The notes under the pieces: generated by a model
Seen by the model: only the letters and a program-made list of their open reading frames with translations
Databases searched by the model: none
What the model was told of the DNA's origin: nothing
Origin: Asterias rubens
Taxonomy: Eukaryota > Echinodermata > Asteroidea > Forcipulatida > Asteriidae
Direction of reading: 5' to 3'
Assembly: GCF_902459465.1 (NCBI RefSeq)
Contig: NC_047064.1
Location: 1,452,762 to 1,516,761, forward strand
DNA: 64,000 nt
Part shown: piece after piece, positions 51,042 through 64,000 of the stretch
Layout: each line of letters starts with the position of its first letter
Position numbering within the stretch: the stretch's first letter is position 1
Position numbers and translations under genes: made by a program

Positions 51042-53860
51042 GCCCACATGTATTCCTCATGACATAAGAAAGCACCTCAATAAGAGCTGTTTAGACTTTA
51101 ATTTGAGCAGGGTCTACAAACACCGTCAACGACCCCACAACTGTTCTGATTCTGCAGTAATCTTGCATGATCTTTACATCCAAGAAGTGTTTTCCAAAGC
51201 AACCAAGGGCCTTGGTAACCAACACAGTCTCTGCACAACCTTTTTATTTTTACTTTTAGCCCCTATCTGACACTCTGATCTACTTTATTAGGTAACAAGG
51301 AAATTTTAATTTGCTGACTAAACCCTCTCGAGTGAACGAGGGGACATATTAGGGCACTGGTGATGATCGAAGCGAACCTTCTAAATACATGTAGGTTTTT
51401 GAACGCTGAACTTGGCATCGTGATCTTGATCTGAGTACCCTGGGGAATTCAAGACGGTTTGAAGAATAATTGGAAATGGCCTGATGACCACAGAAGCAAT
51501 GCATATACAGATCCATAACATTATTAACTCTAAACCCGATGGCTTTCATATCATGTACTGTCGTTGATTCATCTGAGTCCATCATTGTGTCGTAACGCGA
51601 CCCTCCACAATCTTTAGACTTTCTGTTCCCACCAGTCGGGGATGTTATCATCCATTCTCCATGTCTAAATGAAGTCCTGGATATTGATGACTGATAGGGG
51701 ATCAGTTGGAGTCAGTTGGCATGAAGCGGATCATTTTGTAGTATTTTGGTGATTCGTTGTGAAGTTCATGAGAGGTTTTCTTTTAAACATGTTAAATTAT
51801 GATGGGTGAGATTTAACTTTATTTAGAACTTGGAACCAAATGACTACAGTTTATACAACCAACCTGCATTTGAGTCTGATAGCTACCCCTGTATTAAATG
51901 ACAATGACAGAAATGGAAAATGTGGAGAGGCAAAACTTAAAAACTGGCTATACATTTGTAAGTCAACTCTTAGTTCACAAAAGTGGTAAGACTATATTCA
52001 TCTCCCTACATGTATAACTGCTTAAGGCTTGTCATGGCTGAGTTGGTTCAAATCCAGGCCTGATACTCAATGGAGGCAACAAAGGTACCCCCTCGATGCC
52101 CCCTGGTCATTGCCTTGGTGGCCTTAAAATGCTCCAGTTGAAATTTACAGTTTCCTCATTGGGTGCCCTTTACTAAGGAGAAAATGCCTTGGTGCCCTTG
52201 CCCTCTCAAAAACGAAGCATCAGGCTTGTACACGTACAAACCACTGTCTTGACACTTGTACCGTTGAGCCAGATGGTGGTGTTATATTCTTCATGTCGGA
52301 ATCTTGGTTTTTATCCTTGAACTTTACCTAGCCAGACATGGAACAAAATCTGGTTTGATTGCCAAGGATGAAATTCCTTGGAGATCCTCTAAGAAACCGG
52401 CAGAACCTCCCATTCTTTTCTCATTGAGCACAAGAAGCAGAACGTTCGCGTCGATGAAAGACCTAAAGTGGGTCCGTGTCTCAACACATTCAGCACTGAT
52501 CAGAGTCAACCTAAAAAAAAAGAATTGAATCCATATTTTAGAAAGGGGTACCGTATGCTTGTCTAACCTAGAAACAAAGTTGTGTACGACAAACAAGAAT
52601 TTAAGAGGAATTTTCTTGATCACGTCTTATGTTTTTGCGTTCGTTAGTTTAAAATTTTGAAGCAGTTTGAAATATTGACTTGTTCATCTTTCTCTTTAGA
52701 TTAATGCAGGAGTTATAAATACATTTAAATAAATTTCTACCGTTTTTTTTTCTCCCTCGTCATTACCTATTTTTAATAATCATATTCCATGAGTCAATTT
52801 TTCACAATTTAACTACATTTTGTACTCTTCAAAACAACAGTTTTCAAGAAAATATTGGTCAGCATTTCTGATGTCAGGTGTGCGCAGCCTCTAACATGTG
52901 TCAATTGAACCATCGTGTTCGGCACGCGTCTTCAAAGTGTCAAATAAATGTGTTCCTGTCCTTCTACCTCATTCAAGATATCAAGAAGTGAAGTTTACAC
53001 GGATGTTGACACGTAAACGTTGCTTGAAAATGAAACGCACACCGTTGGTAGTTTGGGGAATATAACCAAGGTGAGCTTGTGATTAACATGTGGAATGTAT
53101 GAAAGGTGTCTTGATGGAGGGAGGGGCGTGTCTGATCGATCGATGATAAGGGGGAGCGCTTTATTTGCACGTTGCCCAAAAGTTGATCAGTCATGTGTAT
53201 TTAGCAGGTGGGAGTGGGGGTCAACCTAGTTGAGGAGTTAAAAGTCTATTTTAGGAGGTTGACAGGTGTGGCTGTGGCACATTTCTTCATAATGAGTTCA
53301 TTTGACAAACCCCAGGCTTTATTTCTGTATCAAGTGGGTGTGTCAGATGTGTTGAGGGAGTTTTTTTTTACTGGGAAACAAAGTAAAAATAGACTTGATG
53401 ATCGCTGCAGAGTGTGTCCAGATTACGTTGTAAGTGTCTTTCAAGTTATTGTTTGACTCTCATCTAAGATTGAAGGGTCTTATGGTAGAGGAAACGGTTC
53501 AGGGTTTGTGAAAACCCAGATTTTTTGAGACTGTGTATCATCTTTACATAAGGGCTTTTGTGGAGAATGACTAAAATAACCTGTTGACCGGTCCAGTTTG
53601 TCCAAAGTTCCGTCCTCTCCCTGCCTCCCTGGCTTGTGTCATGCTCGAGTGTAGAGGCATATCTTTGTTTTTTGATTTTTGTAAACAGCCTTGTTCCTCA
53701 CCTGACATGTGACCCAGAAACCTGAATTTGTTTTTCCTCTTGAGTAGAGTATCATTATGCAAAACAGATTTGAAGAAAAAATGAAAGGAAACATCAAGAA
53801 AACTGTCTTGAAATGGCTATCTAGGACAGTCGAACATGTTTTTTAATAAGAGTAGATGTG
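51042..53860 (+). other. COPZ intron 4, no gene identified
   Basis: I looked for the expected next exon (NVEKR / DEI-DGG region) and did not find it. Only chance ORFs are present. Confidence 0.5.
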
Positions 53861-54160
53861 GCGCGTTGTGGCGGAGTGCCTAAGAGCACCGGACTCAAGC
53901 TCTGGTGTTTCTGATCATCAGAGTGTAGGTTCGATTCCCAACAGTGGCACTTGTACCCTTGAGCAAGATACCTCATCATAATTGGGATATTAAATGAAGG
54001 TCCCATTTTAGTCGGGGGTTGGTAGTGCACATAAAAGAACACTTATCGTCCCGTGTACAAGAATAGGGGTAAACTCCTGTGTTTATGGTTTACATACATG
54101 TAGTAAGCACCCTTGTTTATAGGTTTCCTTAGACAAGCTACAGTGATCTGGGGATAAAGT
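53861..54160 (+). mobile_element. tRNA-Leu/Ser-like SINE
   Basis: The head GTTGTGGCGGAGTGCCTAAG has CACCGGACTCAAGCTCTGG as anticodon arm and the B box GGTTCGATTCCC. The body TAGTGCACATAAAAGAACAC and AAGCACCCTTGTTTATAGG matches the 12,965-13,310 copy. It has the best-preserved tRNA-like head of the family. Confidence 0.75.
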
Positions 54161-56572
54161 TCTGGTTCATCCATGAATTGTTTCTCAAATTTCTGTGGGT
54201 TGGTGTCCGTTAGTTAATGCTTAGATTCGATTTGCCCTGCTGTCACCTCGCTATTCATTGATGGATTTGACGTTCTTGTGAAACTATCGTGACAGTTTAT
54301 TGCTGTTTTCTCAACAAGTAGACAATGTATTCAGCCATGTCAGCTGAAACTGTCAAAGGTGACTTTAATGTATCTTTCTGTATAATTTTCCCTATAATTC
54401 AGCATTACATTGACAAAAAACAATGTATGACTGTACTTTTAAAAGTCGAGCACCTCATTCTGATTAACCTAGAAAAATGTATGATTTTGTTTTCAAATGG
54501 TATGAAAAAAACATTGGCTGTCAACAGAACTGCACAGATTGTGACACGCCCAGTATTCCAGCCTTCCTTACCAGAGTTATGTACAAACTGCTGTTCAAAG
54601 GGAAGAGTATTAGAGATCGGATAATTTCTGGCCATAATTTAACCTTAACATTCATTAAGGTTATGGGGGCTTGACTTTGACGTAACGGTATCCGTTGAGG
54701 TTCAGGATCCAGCCCTAATCGGAAGAAGAAATTACGTTCCCAAGTCGGTTTTAAGTTAACCATATGTCAAAGTTGGAGGACTTAAGTAGTAAATCTATCA
54801 AATTGGGCAATTAATTATATGAGCTGTAAGTCTATACAGATACACCTGAATGCCTTGGGGTTGGATCTTCTCCTCAGATCAGTGTTTCGTTTTGAATAAA
54901 AAAGGGAAGGAAGGAAGGAAAGGTATAAGGAGGCAACGCGAGAGACAGTTTGTTTAGGAACTAGAGAAGTCGACGAAGGAAGGAAGACTAAAGCTGTAAG
55001 AAATCACCTCAGGGCAGGAAAAAAATCTGGCTCCTCACACCGGCGTCCCGAAGGCTCCAACCACGCCCTTCACTCAACACAGAAAACCAATTCATCATGA
55101 ACATTGAAAGCAATGCTTAACAAGCACCAGATGGTTTACTAGATCAGTGAAACAGGTGCAAGGACCCCAGTGTCTGCGTCAGTGTTGTCCCCCTCTTGCC
55201 CCCCTCCCAAGAGAGGGCATTGTTTTCTTATTGTGAAATTTGATACCGCCATTGTTGGTTTAGGGTTTGGTTCAAGGATTGATACCCGGGCTATCAGTTT
55301 CGGATAGTTGTCCATTCTGGATCGTGACTTTAACTTTATTGGATCATGCTTCTTTAGAGGTACATGTACCTTGATGTGTTAAACAGATTGAGTTGAAACA
55401 GTGTTATCCAATGATTCATTCTAACAGTTGTGCATGGTTTTAATCGTGTCTAATTTGTCCATGTTGATATTCATCAAGTGTATACGCAACTTTGTAATCT
55501 TACACGTATTGTTTACAAATTCTTTGTGACTTTCAATGACAAATGTAGTGCGTCATCTCTTTACCGACCTGGAAATCTTGAGCGCATTAAAAACCAGTGA
55601 ACAACATGTACACAGTCCGCCATTCACTGATAAGATAAGAAGAAAATAGTTTTGAGCGCAGAGATTTTAACATCTTTTTTCCTGGGTGTGACTTGTTGGG
55701 ATAATATATGACCCAGAAAACAGACTTATGATTATTATTTCTGATTGGTTGGATGGACAGGTGGCCCCAGGAATCAGTCATGCCGATCACATTTAAATCG
55801 AGGAAACATCTCTGAGGTTCTGTAAGTCAGGGGAGTATGCAGGACTCAAAAAAAGTTGTGTTTAATCAAGATGTTCCTTTTTTTCTCTTTTACTTCTTCA
55901 AAAGGGGAGAGCAGTTCCTGTTTCTTTTTGCGTCAGCTTCGGAAACCCATCCTTTCAATCCGTATCGCATCAATCAATGTCACAGAATGTGCTTCAAACA
56001 GCTCAGACATGAAGCAAGGATGTATGGCATTAATGTGAGTCGAAGTCCATGGTTATCTTGAGACCCTCGGGGTCTGGTACGGAATCCCATGTGGGCGGAC
56101 AATATTTTGACAAATGTGTCGGCGTTGGTACGTGCTGTTCACGCCGATCTCCGTCTTAAATAAATCTTGAAGAACATGTTATCTTGGTTTTATATCTTCC
56201 GATTTAGGATTCAGTGGGTAGGGATCGATTCCCTCGTGGATTCCTGCCAGCTTACAAGATCGCAACCCTTGGGGGTGAAGTCCAAGGGACCGACCCTGGT
56301 CAAACTTCTTCTAATCCCTCCTTCAGATTATTTCCTCTTTACTATCTTCCTCTTCGTGTTCTGCTGTATGTAATGGCTGTATGTAAGTGATGTTTGAAGC
56401 TTTCTAGGAGTCTTGAAGACGAGCAGGGTATACGGTTTGAAGCTAGATCAGTATCGGCTCTTTTCAAAGCCAACACTCCCTCAAAAGAGAATTATGATAT
56501 GTACAAGGTTGCACCCACAAGTTTACTATTATTTATAGTTCATTCTTTTCTGTTCGTATGATTGTAAGTTGA
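54161..56572 (+). other. presumed COPZ intron 4 continued
   Basis: No gene, RNA or element was identified. Confidence 0.4.
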
Positions 56573-56716
56573 GAAGGTAGTGGATGACACCCATACCTAC
56601 ATCATTACAGACTGTGAGGAGGGTAGCCCTGTTTCAGCCCCAGGACTAGGTGGGAACATGCCCCTGGTGGCAGTTGATTTGGGTCAATAGCCCAAACTGT
56701 CAAAAGTTCATGAAAT
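56573..56716 (+). repeat. dispersed repeat, copy 2 of 3
   Basis: GAGAAGGTAGTGGATGACAC, CCATACCTACATCATTACAG, CCCTGTTTCAGCCCCAGG and CCCCTGGTGGCAGTTG match the other two copies. Confidence 0.7.
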
Positions 56717-59700
56717 TTTCATGAACAGAACAACTGTACGTTTCCTTTAAATATCCATTTTTTTTCATCATGCGTTGCATCACAGTAGCTCTGCATGACA
56801 TTAAAAAACATTTTAATGAGCCCAAGTAAAGAAATCATAAAGCGTACAAGTTTCAAGAATTAGCACTGAGGATTACAACCTATTACTGCTGAGTCAAAAT
56901 TTCCATGTTTCGCATTTTTATAACGTCTAAGCAGAAATTGAGGCCTGTGTAAGTTTTAACTTTGTCCTAACAATGACCAATACACTACTGAGTCCAAGCT
57001 AGTGTCATTGATTCTACAGTAAGTTACATGGAAACTGTGTACTACTATGAGTGGTACATGTATGTTGTCGCCTACCGGCAGGTTGCCTGCCACTTTCAAG
57101 TCCGATTCTTTTATTAGAGTGTAGCTTCCTGTGGGAAAGATTGAAAGCAATACCTGGTACCTGGGATTGACAAGAGCGTAGTGCAGGCCTTGAATTACAC
57201 CGAGACCATGGCCTTTACTGCCCTGCTCTTGGCCTTGGTTCAGGCCTTGGATATTGAAATAGGCCTTGCCCTCTCAAAGATGACATTCCAGGCCTGTTGC
57301 CTGCCCCTTCAATATTTGTCCCCATACATGTAGACTTAAAGATTCCTTAATAGAATTGCTGCGTACAAAATGAAGATGGTCTTGCACTCTCAAACATGTT
57401 GAAGTTCAAAAAAGAAACTCTAGGTCTCAGAGTATATGATTATAAAGCTCAATGATGCTACATGTACATACATGTAAATTCCATCTCTTATTGACCTAGT
57501 GCAGTGTTGTATACTGTACATGTACAGTACAGCAAACAAAATATGACCGTCTGCAACGGAGGGACAGCCAATTAAATACAGACTTTACTATTGCAGATTA
57601 TTGTAGAGATTTAGAAGTTCAGGTAATCTCTGACCAAAATGTTGTTAGTTTGGCTTCAACTTTATAAACGTTTATGTACAGTAGGAATCTCTCTTTGACT
57701 TTCTATGGAATATAATGTTACAAAAAACTGAGAGAAAAAAAAAACATGAGAAAAAACACGCTAGTAATGCATGGTTATAAACCCAAAGTCATGAATTATG
57801 TACACTCAGAATTTGTTGGAGTTTGGGGAATGAAAATGTCCTCTGCAAGATTTTATGCCAATTCATTTGGCAGTTTACCGACACTTTGATCTTAGTTTCG
57901 TAATACATGTAGTCTCTTGGGCTTCCAAGAAGAAACCCTCAGAATTCAACAAGGCGTTTATTGTCAACCACAGAAGAAAACAAAATCATGTCGGACTCAA
58001 ATCAGAGAAAGGTTCTTAAACCCTCGTTATGTGGGTTATGTGAACTTAAACCTACATTCATTAAAACAATGGATGTTCATTGATTGACAGGCACGCACCT
58101 GTTTGTGACTCACTAACAACAAAGGAATGATAGATGACAAGTAGGTTTGGGTTTGTACCCCCTCTGATAACGGTTCAGTTGTTGTGTCATACAGGGACCC
58201 CTCTCTCTCTCTGCTAGATACATCTAAGGCAAGGTGATGATTAACGAGTGATGTTCCTTCAAACCAGAGCTCCCTGGTACAAGACAGACAATACATGCGT
58301 GAATCCATTACATGTACAATGTATGCAAGATTTTGAATCACGGTTACAGGGAAATTCAGGTCCATCCTTTCAACGACGAAAGATTCTACCCGGCTTTCCT
58401 GTATCTTTTTGCCGAGTGTTGGTGAATGGATAAGAAGTAGGTCATCGTGGTGAACCAGGGGATGGCTTCGCAGAATTAAAGTAAAGTCTATAAGCACAGC
58501 TGTGACAATTGAAAGATTACAGGTTGGCTTGTGAATCAACAATTCTTGGGTTGTTAATGAGAAACATGTTTTTAGAAAAAAGTGATCTTAAAGGCACCAT
58601 TAGGTTGACCTGGGATGTGCTTGCACTGTGGTGGAACCATCGGCATCAAGTAGAAAAATTGATGCTCAGGTCACTTTAACTTAGAAATTGTTTTAGTGTT
58701 GTCAAGAACAAGCGTCACCCCAACAAAATTCTGCTCTTGTGTCCCATGATCCATCAGGAACATGAGTCCATGACGTAGACACAAATTGTTTTGAAAGGTT
58801 TTCTGCTGAGTAAAAATTTAAAAGGGAACCTGTCACAAATAGTATACATTATTTGGTATCTTAGCATTTCTTCCAAGCAAGATTTTTGTATGAAATTAAG
58901 CCTTGATTAAGAATCTAGCATTTTTCTTAATGAGGTAAAAAAAAAAAAAAAAAAATTCTTTTTAGGGACAGTACTGTTGAAATACTTGCGGTATTAGACA
59001 AGGTCAAAATTCGGTGGCTACGGCTGCAGCTACAGCTCTTGAGTACAGCTGCACTGTTAAAGCATTTGTAGTGATCTAGCCATAGTCTCATCCAAAGCCG
59101 CACAATCTGAGTAGGCCACAGTATTAGGAAAGACAGATGACAATAGTTTCAATCATGACAATTTGACGAGCAGACAGAAACCAGATGACTGTTTTTGAAA
59201 AAAGCTAAATTGACATCACAAGAAAAAGATGGTGTGTACATGTCCAAGGTGGGGCCACATCAGGGGTTTGGGGACTGACGGGTCTGACAGTTTACAACCT
59301 CACCGAGAGTGTACAGATTCCCTCACCCGTCGGGAGATTCCCGGCTCATCTTTCTGGGTGTGGTCGCCCATCAAAAACGGGTTAATGCCGGAGTGTTGTT
59401 ACTTGATTCCTTAAGGTCAATAGATGAGAGCATTGTACTTTGTAAATGATCTCATTCAATCCCACTGCTGACCCCAACCCTTTGTGATAAAGACAACAGG
59501 TGTCCCATGAGTGAAGAGATAGTCTTTGGGATCTGACGGCCCTTTGTGCTAACGCCTGTAAAGCCATCCCTCATCCTTGCATCAGAAACACTAGCTGTGT
59601 GATAGTCCCATAGGTTTTCAATATCAGTTATTAGGCGATCGGACTGACCAATGCAATAAAGCCTGTAAGCTGTCTATGACCCTTAAATTGAAGCCAAGAG

Positions 59701-62700
59701 AACCATGTGTGTTGTGTGATGTCACTGTTCGGTTCTTTATCATTGACAGACATGTTGTTATAGAACAGTGCGTACTGAGTGATTTCAACTGTGTTATCGA
59801 TTACAATACAGGCATAAAGTGAAGTAGTATGCTTGCAATAGTGGTTTTAGAAGTATCTGTTGAAAGGTTCTTTGTGCAGGTTGTTGTCAACCTCGTTCCC
59901 AGTGGTGTATGGTCTTGCAACACAATTTTTTTTTCATTCCCAGACTGCATTATTTGAATCGTAGGTAACCCTTGGAAGTGTGACTTGACCGTATCCAAAT
60001 ATACATGTAGATGTTTAAATCAGTCCTGTGTTTGTGCACCTCCATTCTGTGTTGGGCAGGAATCGCACACAAGCTGGATGTGCTGTGTTGATAAAGATTT
60101 CCCCTGATAATCAGTTGTCGCTAAGAAGTCAAGTATATTCCTAGCGGTAGAGAAAAGTTCATGTACAATTGAAGACCACCATCTTTATACTTTATCGATA
60201 ACTTTTATCAGTCCAATTGATATGATTACTCATCTTCATTGTCATGTTTTATCGCGCAGCACTCTCTCATCATCCTACCAAAGCATCAAGGAACAAGCTT
60301 CTGTTCTCTTCGTCTCTCATTGTTGGATGCCACAGCTTACAGTCTAGACACTTTGTAATCTTATATACTCCGATTGCGCCTAATTAAAAGTGAGGTTTAA
60401 AGATGAAAATGATGAAGTGGAAGAAGTGACTCACAGGCATTGTGTCCCGAGTAACAGAGGAGAAGTTTTTTTGAGTGATATGTTTTAAATCCGAGATTTT
60501 GTTTCTTTTGATTTGAAGTGTTTGTCTGTATTTCCCTTGGGACCAAGTTGTTGGGTGGTGTTAGAAACAGATAGACAAGGGTTGATCAATGGGTTGTCTT
60601 AGCGGAAGACGGTGAAGGTTACTCGACAAGGCCGAGATGAAACTATTGTGGTTTTGTCGAGAAACTAGGCCTATGTGTAATTCATTTTTAAACCGTTGAT
60701 AGTGTTGGTCTCTTCGGGCATACTAAGTTTGGTTTCAGTTTATATCATATTTTTTGTCAGAAAAGTGAATCGGTTAGTCAGTACATTTTCTGAAGAGCAC
60801 TTTCATAGTTTCACTTTTTAAAGTTTGTAACAGAGTATGTTTTACATGTAGCTGTTTGTTCACATAAGCTAACACAAGCGCATTTGGAATACAGACAAAA
60901 ATATAGCATTTCTGCGTCCCATCCCCACGAGGCTGATGGCAGAGTTGGATATGGGACACAGTATGCTTACCATAATGACCATCTTAATATCAAGCATGGT
61001 TTCGAATAGATGGTACACAATTTTTGTTTAGGGTCATTACCAAAGTACGACACTACGCTTAAACCTTACAGGAAAGTTGGAGTGTTGTTTTTATTCAGTA
61101 GAAATGAAGACATTCATGCTACTAAACTTTTCTTCACATATGTACATGTAGCTCCCTATTTTTCCTGGCCCACATTCTTTCTTGAATATGTACAAATATA
61201 TTCTCTGCTTTTGTCTGAAGGAGTAGATAGAAGTTCAATTTTTTTTCTTTTTTTCTTTTCTTCGAAATACTCAATAATCTCCACGGAAGATAGTGGTTTC
61301 TTATCATTCTTCTGATCCAATTGCTGGCCTTTAATACTCATTCACCGCTCAGAGACCACAACAGGTTCTTCTGGACACTCTTGCACTTTTTTCCACGTTT
61401 TCTCGAGTCGTCAAGTCGAGCTTAGTCCAGCTGATGAAAGATCTTATTGATGATGGAGATTATTAGATACTATCAACATTCTGATGTGAATCACTAATTT
61501 TAGCCGTAATCCTTTTGCACCAGTTTAGTGTAAGGGTGTAAGGGTGAGTATGATGGGGTTAATCTCTGGCAAGCCTGTCTGTCTGACTCTACTAGACATT
61601 TTATTTGTCACAGGTTACACTTAAATACATGTACCTTTTTTTAGTGGGTTGTGTTGTCATTTAGCCTTTGAAAAAGATTCTACTACATCATACATGTAGG
61701 GTCAAAACGTCAGGCTGTTAACTCTTTTCCGCATAAATTTAAGCGCAGAGTTCTGCTTCCCCTGGAACTCTGCGCACAGGGCTCGTAGAGTCAAGCATTC
61801 TACAGGGGGCTGTAAGTGCAGAATTCTTCTTTAAGCAACGTTGTTGCCCTAAGTTTTTCTTCTTCAATTTTTATTGTTGTTCGTTTGCATACCATCGTAA
61901 AATTTGCACAGATTTGGGTTTATCAGACACAAATAATAATGTGTTTTAGGTATTGTTGCTCCAATAATCTGCAAAAACGGACAAAATGTAGTAAATTGAA
62001 TATTTTAACCTTTTTTATGTGCACGTTCATTTAACACACAAACACAATCCTAACAAAACATGTAAAGTGTTTTTGTTGTTTTTATTCTTATTTGTGGGAC
62101 TCCCCAATTTGCTGCAGCGACTGCAAGTTGATTGGATATTAAAACTTGAAGAATTTGAATGGTAAGAATGTCTTCCATAAAGAAAACCGTGCAAATCTAA
62201 AAAGTGTAAAAGTGTTCAAACATATGTCTCAAAGTGTTACCTTTCTTTGATTGATAATGATTGGAGTTGACACCAGGTTGAGTTAATCATGATTTCCTTG
62301 TGTAGAGAGACGTCAGTCGCAGCAGTCAGGGTTCTCAAAGTTCGCTTAGTCAGGTTACCTTGACAAACATGAAATGTACAAAGCATGCGTGATACACTTC
62401 TGTTTTTATGATTTCCTGTTTTCAATCTAGGACTTTTGTTTGGGTTTTTATCAAACTGTGCACCCTGTACGGTTGAACAACACCAATTATATTTTTCCCT
62501 CTTCCAAATAACATAAGCATGCCAATGGGAATCAGTGATAAGTGTGTGACAAATTTTCCGAGTTGGCAAGGTTGGTTCAAAAGATATATGTGGATATTTT
62601 CTTTGAAGCGGACAAACGAAATCAGGCAAGGCTTGACGTATTGTTGACATTGCCCAGACCAGCATCCCCCCTGGAGGTATATTTTTTGGCTTGTATGTGA

Positions 62701-63293
62701 GTTTTAAGTGACATTGTTCCAAGCCGTCAGTGTTTCGAAACCACAATCCACTGACAAACATGTCCAGTGTGGAGAACCTCTGTCGTTGAGAGAGGATTTA
62801 TCGCTAGCTTTGAGGTTTCCCTCTGACTAGCAGAACACATGGCGGGGTAAGATAAGAATCCTTGAATGTACGAAAACCACAAACAGAACAGCAATCTAAT
62901 GACAAGAACAAAAGCTGGATGTAAGTTTTAAAGTCATTTCTACTTTTGTTGGACCTGAAATGTTATTTTCACTTCCAAACCAACACTTATTGTACCCCTA
63001 TAGGAAGTCAATTTAAAATAACAACTAAAGTCCAGTCCCAATTCTAAATCAGGCCAGACGGCATCAACTGGATATTCTAATTCCAATTGGACATTGTTTG
63101 GAAATATTTAGCAAGGAGAATTTCCAACTGGAACCTCCCCCCCCCCCATTCTAAATAACTCTGATTCCCACTGAATCAAACCAACTTGGTTCAAGATTTT
63201 ATTCTAATTTGAAATTCAGTATTCCATCAGAAACAAACTCACACAAACTCATTACAAACTTGATCAAAATCATTTCAATTATAAATCCAAGTT
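56717..63293 (+). other. presumed COPZ intron 4 continued, no gene identified
   Basis: Poly-A lies at about 58,937-58,955 and poly-C at about 63,138-63,147. ACATGTA motifs are frequent. Antisense ORFs of 168 and 174 codons (58,036-58,542 and 62,237-62,761) match nothing I recognise. Confidence 0.4.
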
Positions 63294-63484
63294 GGGAAGG
63301 TAGTGCATTCTGCTCCACCAGCCAGGCTCAAAGAGTCAAATAGTACCCATGCCTACTATGTACGTATTCTTATGAACTGTGAAGGGGGTAACCCTGTTTC
63401 AGCCAAGGAGAAGGTGGCAATGTGCCCCTGGTGGCTGTTAACTTGGGTTGACCGTGGGTTGACACCCCAAATCAGTCAAGTGTA
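63294..63484 (+). repeat. dispersed repeat, copy 3 of 3
   Basis: GGGAAGGTAGTGCATTCTGC, GTAACCCTGTTTCAGCC and CCCCTGGTGGCTGTTAACTT. It is the longest copy and retains the CACCAGCCAGGCTC segment that matches the minus-strand copy 1. Confidence 0.7.
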
Positions 63485-64000
63485 GACGGTGTGGCTATGT
63501 TTACATTTAAACTGCCCTTAATTGACAAAACACTGTATACGTCATGTTTCGCGGGCAAAAAGACACGTAGTCATGGTAAGATTGCATACACTTTCTAGCT
63601 GGCTGCCAAAACACAAAGGTTTTGCCCGGCGGTATGCACGCGAGTAATGTTATGGTTTTGAGTGACGTCAGAGGTCACATCGTATATAGCCCTCCTGTTG
63701 AAGTTTCCGTCTGGCGTTTTGAATTTGAGTAGGAGGATATCTTATTAAAAAAAAAAAAAAATACCTGATTGAAACTTTCAGAACCAATACTTCTCAAAAG
63801 AGATTTCTCAAACCTTCCCTGAAAAAATAACAATATTAATAACAAATTAGAACGAGAATTTTTTAGCGTAGCTGTTTTTTACTGACGCAATTCTGCTAGG
63901 GGGTCTGTAAGTGAAGTTTACTACCTGTATTGAAGAGTCTGGACTACCTCTATCAAACGTCAAAATAGCAAACATAACATGATGTCCACATGATGGCTTT

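Noticed and set aside
53861-53950. Functional tRNA-Leu gene
   Set aside because: The tRNA-like head is followed by the standard SINE body shared with three other copies, and the acceptor does not close.
52080-57310. GCCTTGGTGGCC / GCCCTTGCCCTCTC-rich segments at 52,080, 55,190, 57,190 and 38,100-38,760
   Set aside because: They may be an old dispersed repeat, but the similarity is short and low-complexity, so I do not define an element.
58036-58542. Antisense ORF of 168 codons
   Set aside because: It shows no recognisable domain, signal or family pattern. It lies in presumed COPZ intron 4, and its length is possible by chance in this base composition.
62118-62161. Possible COPZ exon between CTGCAG and GGTAAGA
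   Set aside because: One frame is open, but the residues (RLQVDWILKLEEFEW) do not fit the expected zeta sequence after SQILR.
62237-62761. Antisense ORF of 174 codons
   Set aside because: The reason is the same: no motif, no exon signals, no similarity I can name.

Overview
This window looks like an intron-rich, repeat-laden metazoan nuclear genome, most probably an echinoderm and possibly a sea star. The evidence is vertebrate-style GT-AG introns of 2 to 14 kb, a recognisable animal coatomer zeta gene, many short dispersed elements with inverted ends and TTAA flanks, tRNA-derived SINEs, and a LINE 3' remnant ending in ATT repeats. The species assignment is inference from repeat character and was not searched.

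Region 1 (1-15.4 kb) has no gene I can support. It is a mosaic of TTAA-flanked MITEs, tRNA-derived SINEs, a LINE C-terminal remnant (2783-3195), short foldback elements and simple repeats.

Region 2 (15,485-32,907) is the outstanding feature. It holds 74 tRNA-Asn (GTT) loci, whole or broken, all on the plus strand, in three tandem blocks: A (15,485-17,218, 6 loci), B (20,091-27,179, 43 loci) and C (28,812-32,907, 25 loci). By eye about 24 copies are identical to the consensus, and about 38 have no disrupted stem pair. The rest have damaged stems, acceptors or ends. The 74-nt gene plus spacer recurs every 167-168 bp in B (153 bp for one damaged subtype) and every 170 bp in C. The spacers of A, B and C are homologous but block-specific. 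B and C contain higher-order duplications: 11 units repeated at a constant 4,051-bp offset in B, and 3-unit (510 bp) and 5-unit (851 bp) duplications in C. A TTAA-type MITE interrupts the last copy of block A exactly at the TTAA of the anticodon region.

Region 3 (32.9-37.0 kb) has no gene. It holds a large nested foldback element (33,926-34,440), a MITE and a SINE fragment.

Region 4 (37.0 kb to the end) is the 5' part of a coatomer subunit zeta gene (COPZ1-like) on the plus strand. Four coding exons lie at 37,007-37,024, 39,231-39,299, 45,138-45,219 and 49,761-49,908, and all phases join cleanly. They encode about 105 of the roughly 177 residues usual for the family. No fifth exon was found, so intron 4 appears to run past the window end (more than 14 kb). 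The introns carry a perfect 11 x 49-bp minisatellite, MITEs, SINEs and a three-copy dispersed repeat.

The tRNA array supplies translation and COPZ acts in COPI vesicle trafficking. Nothing in the sequence ties the two together functionally.
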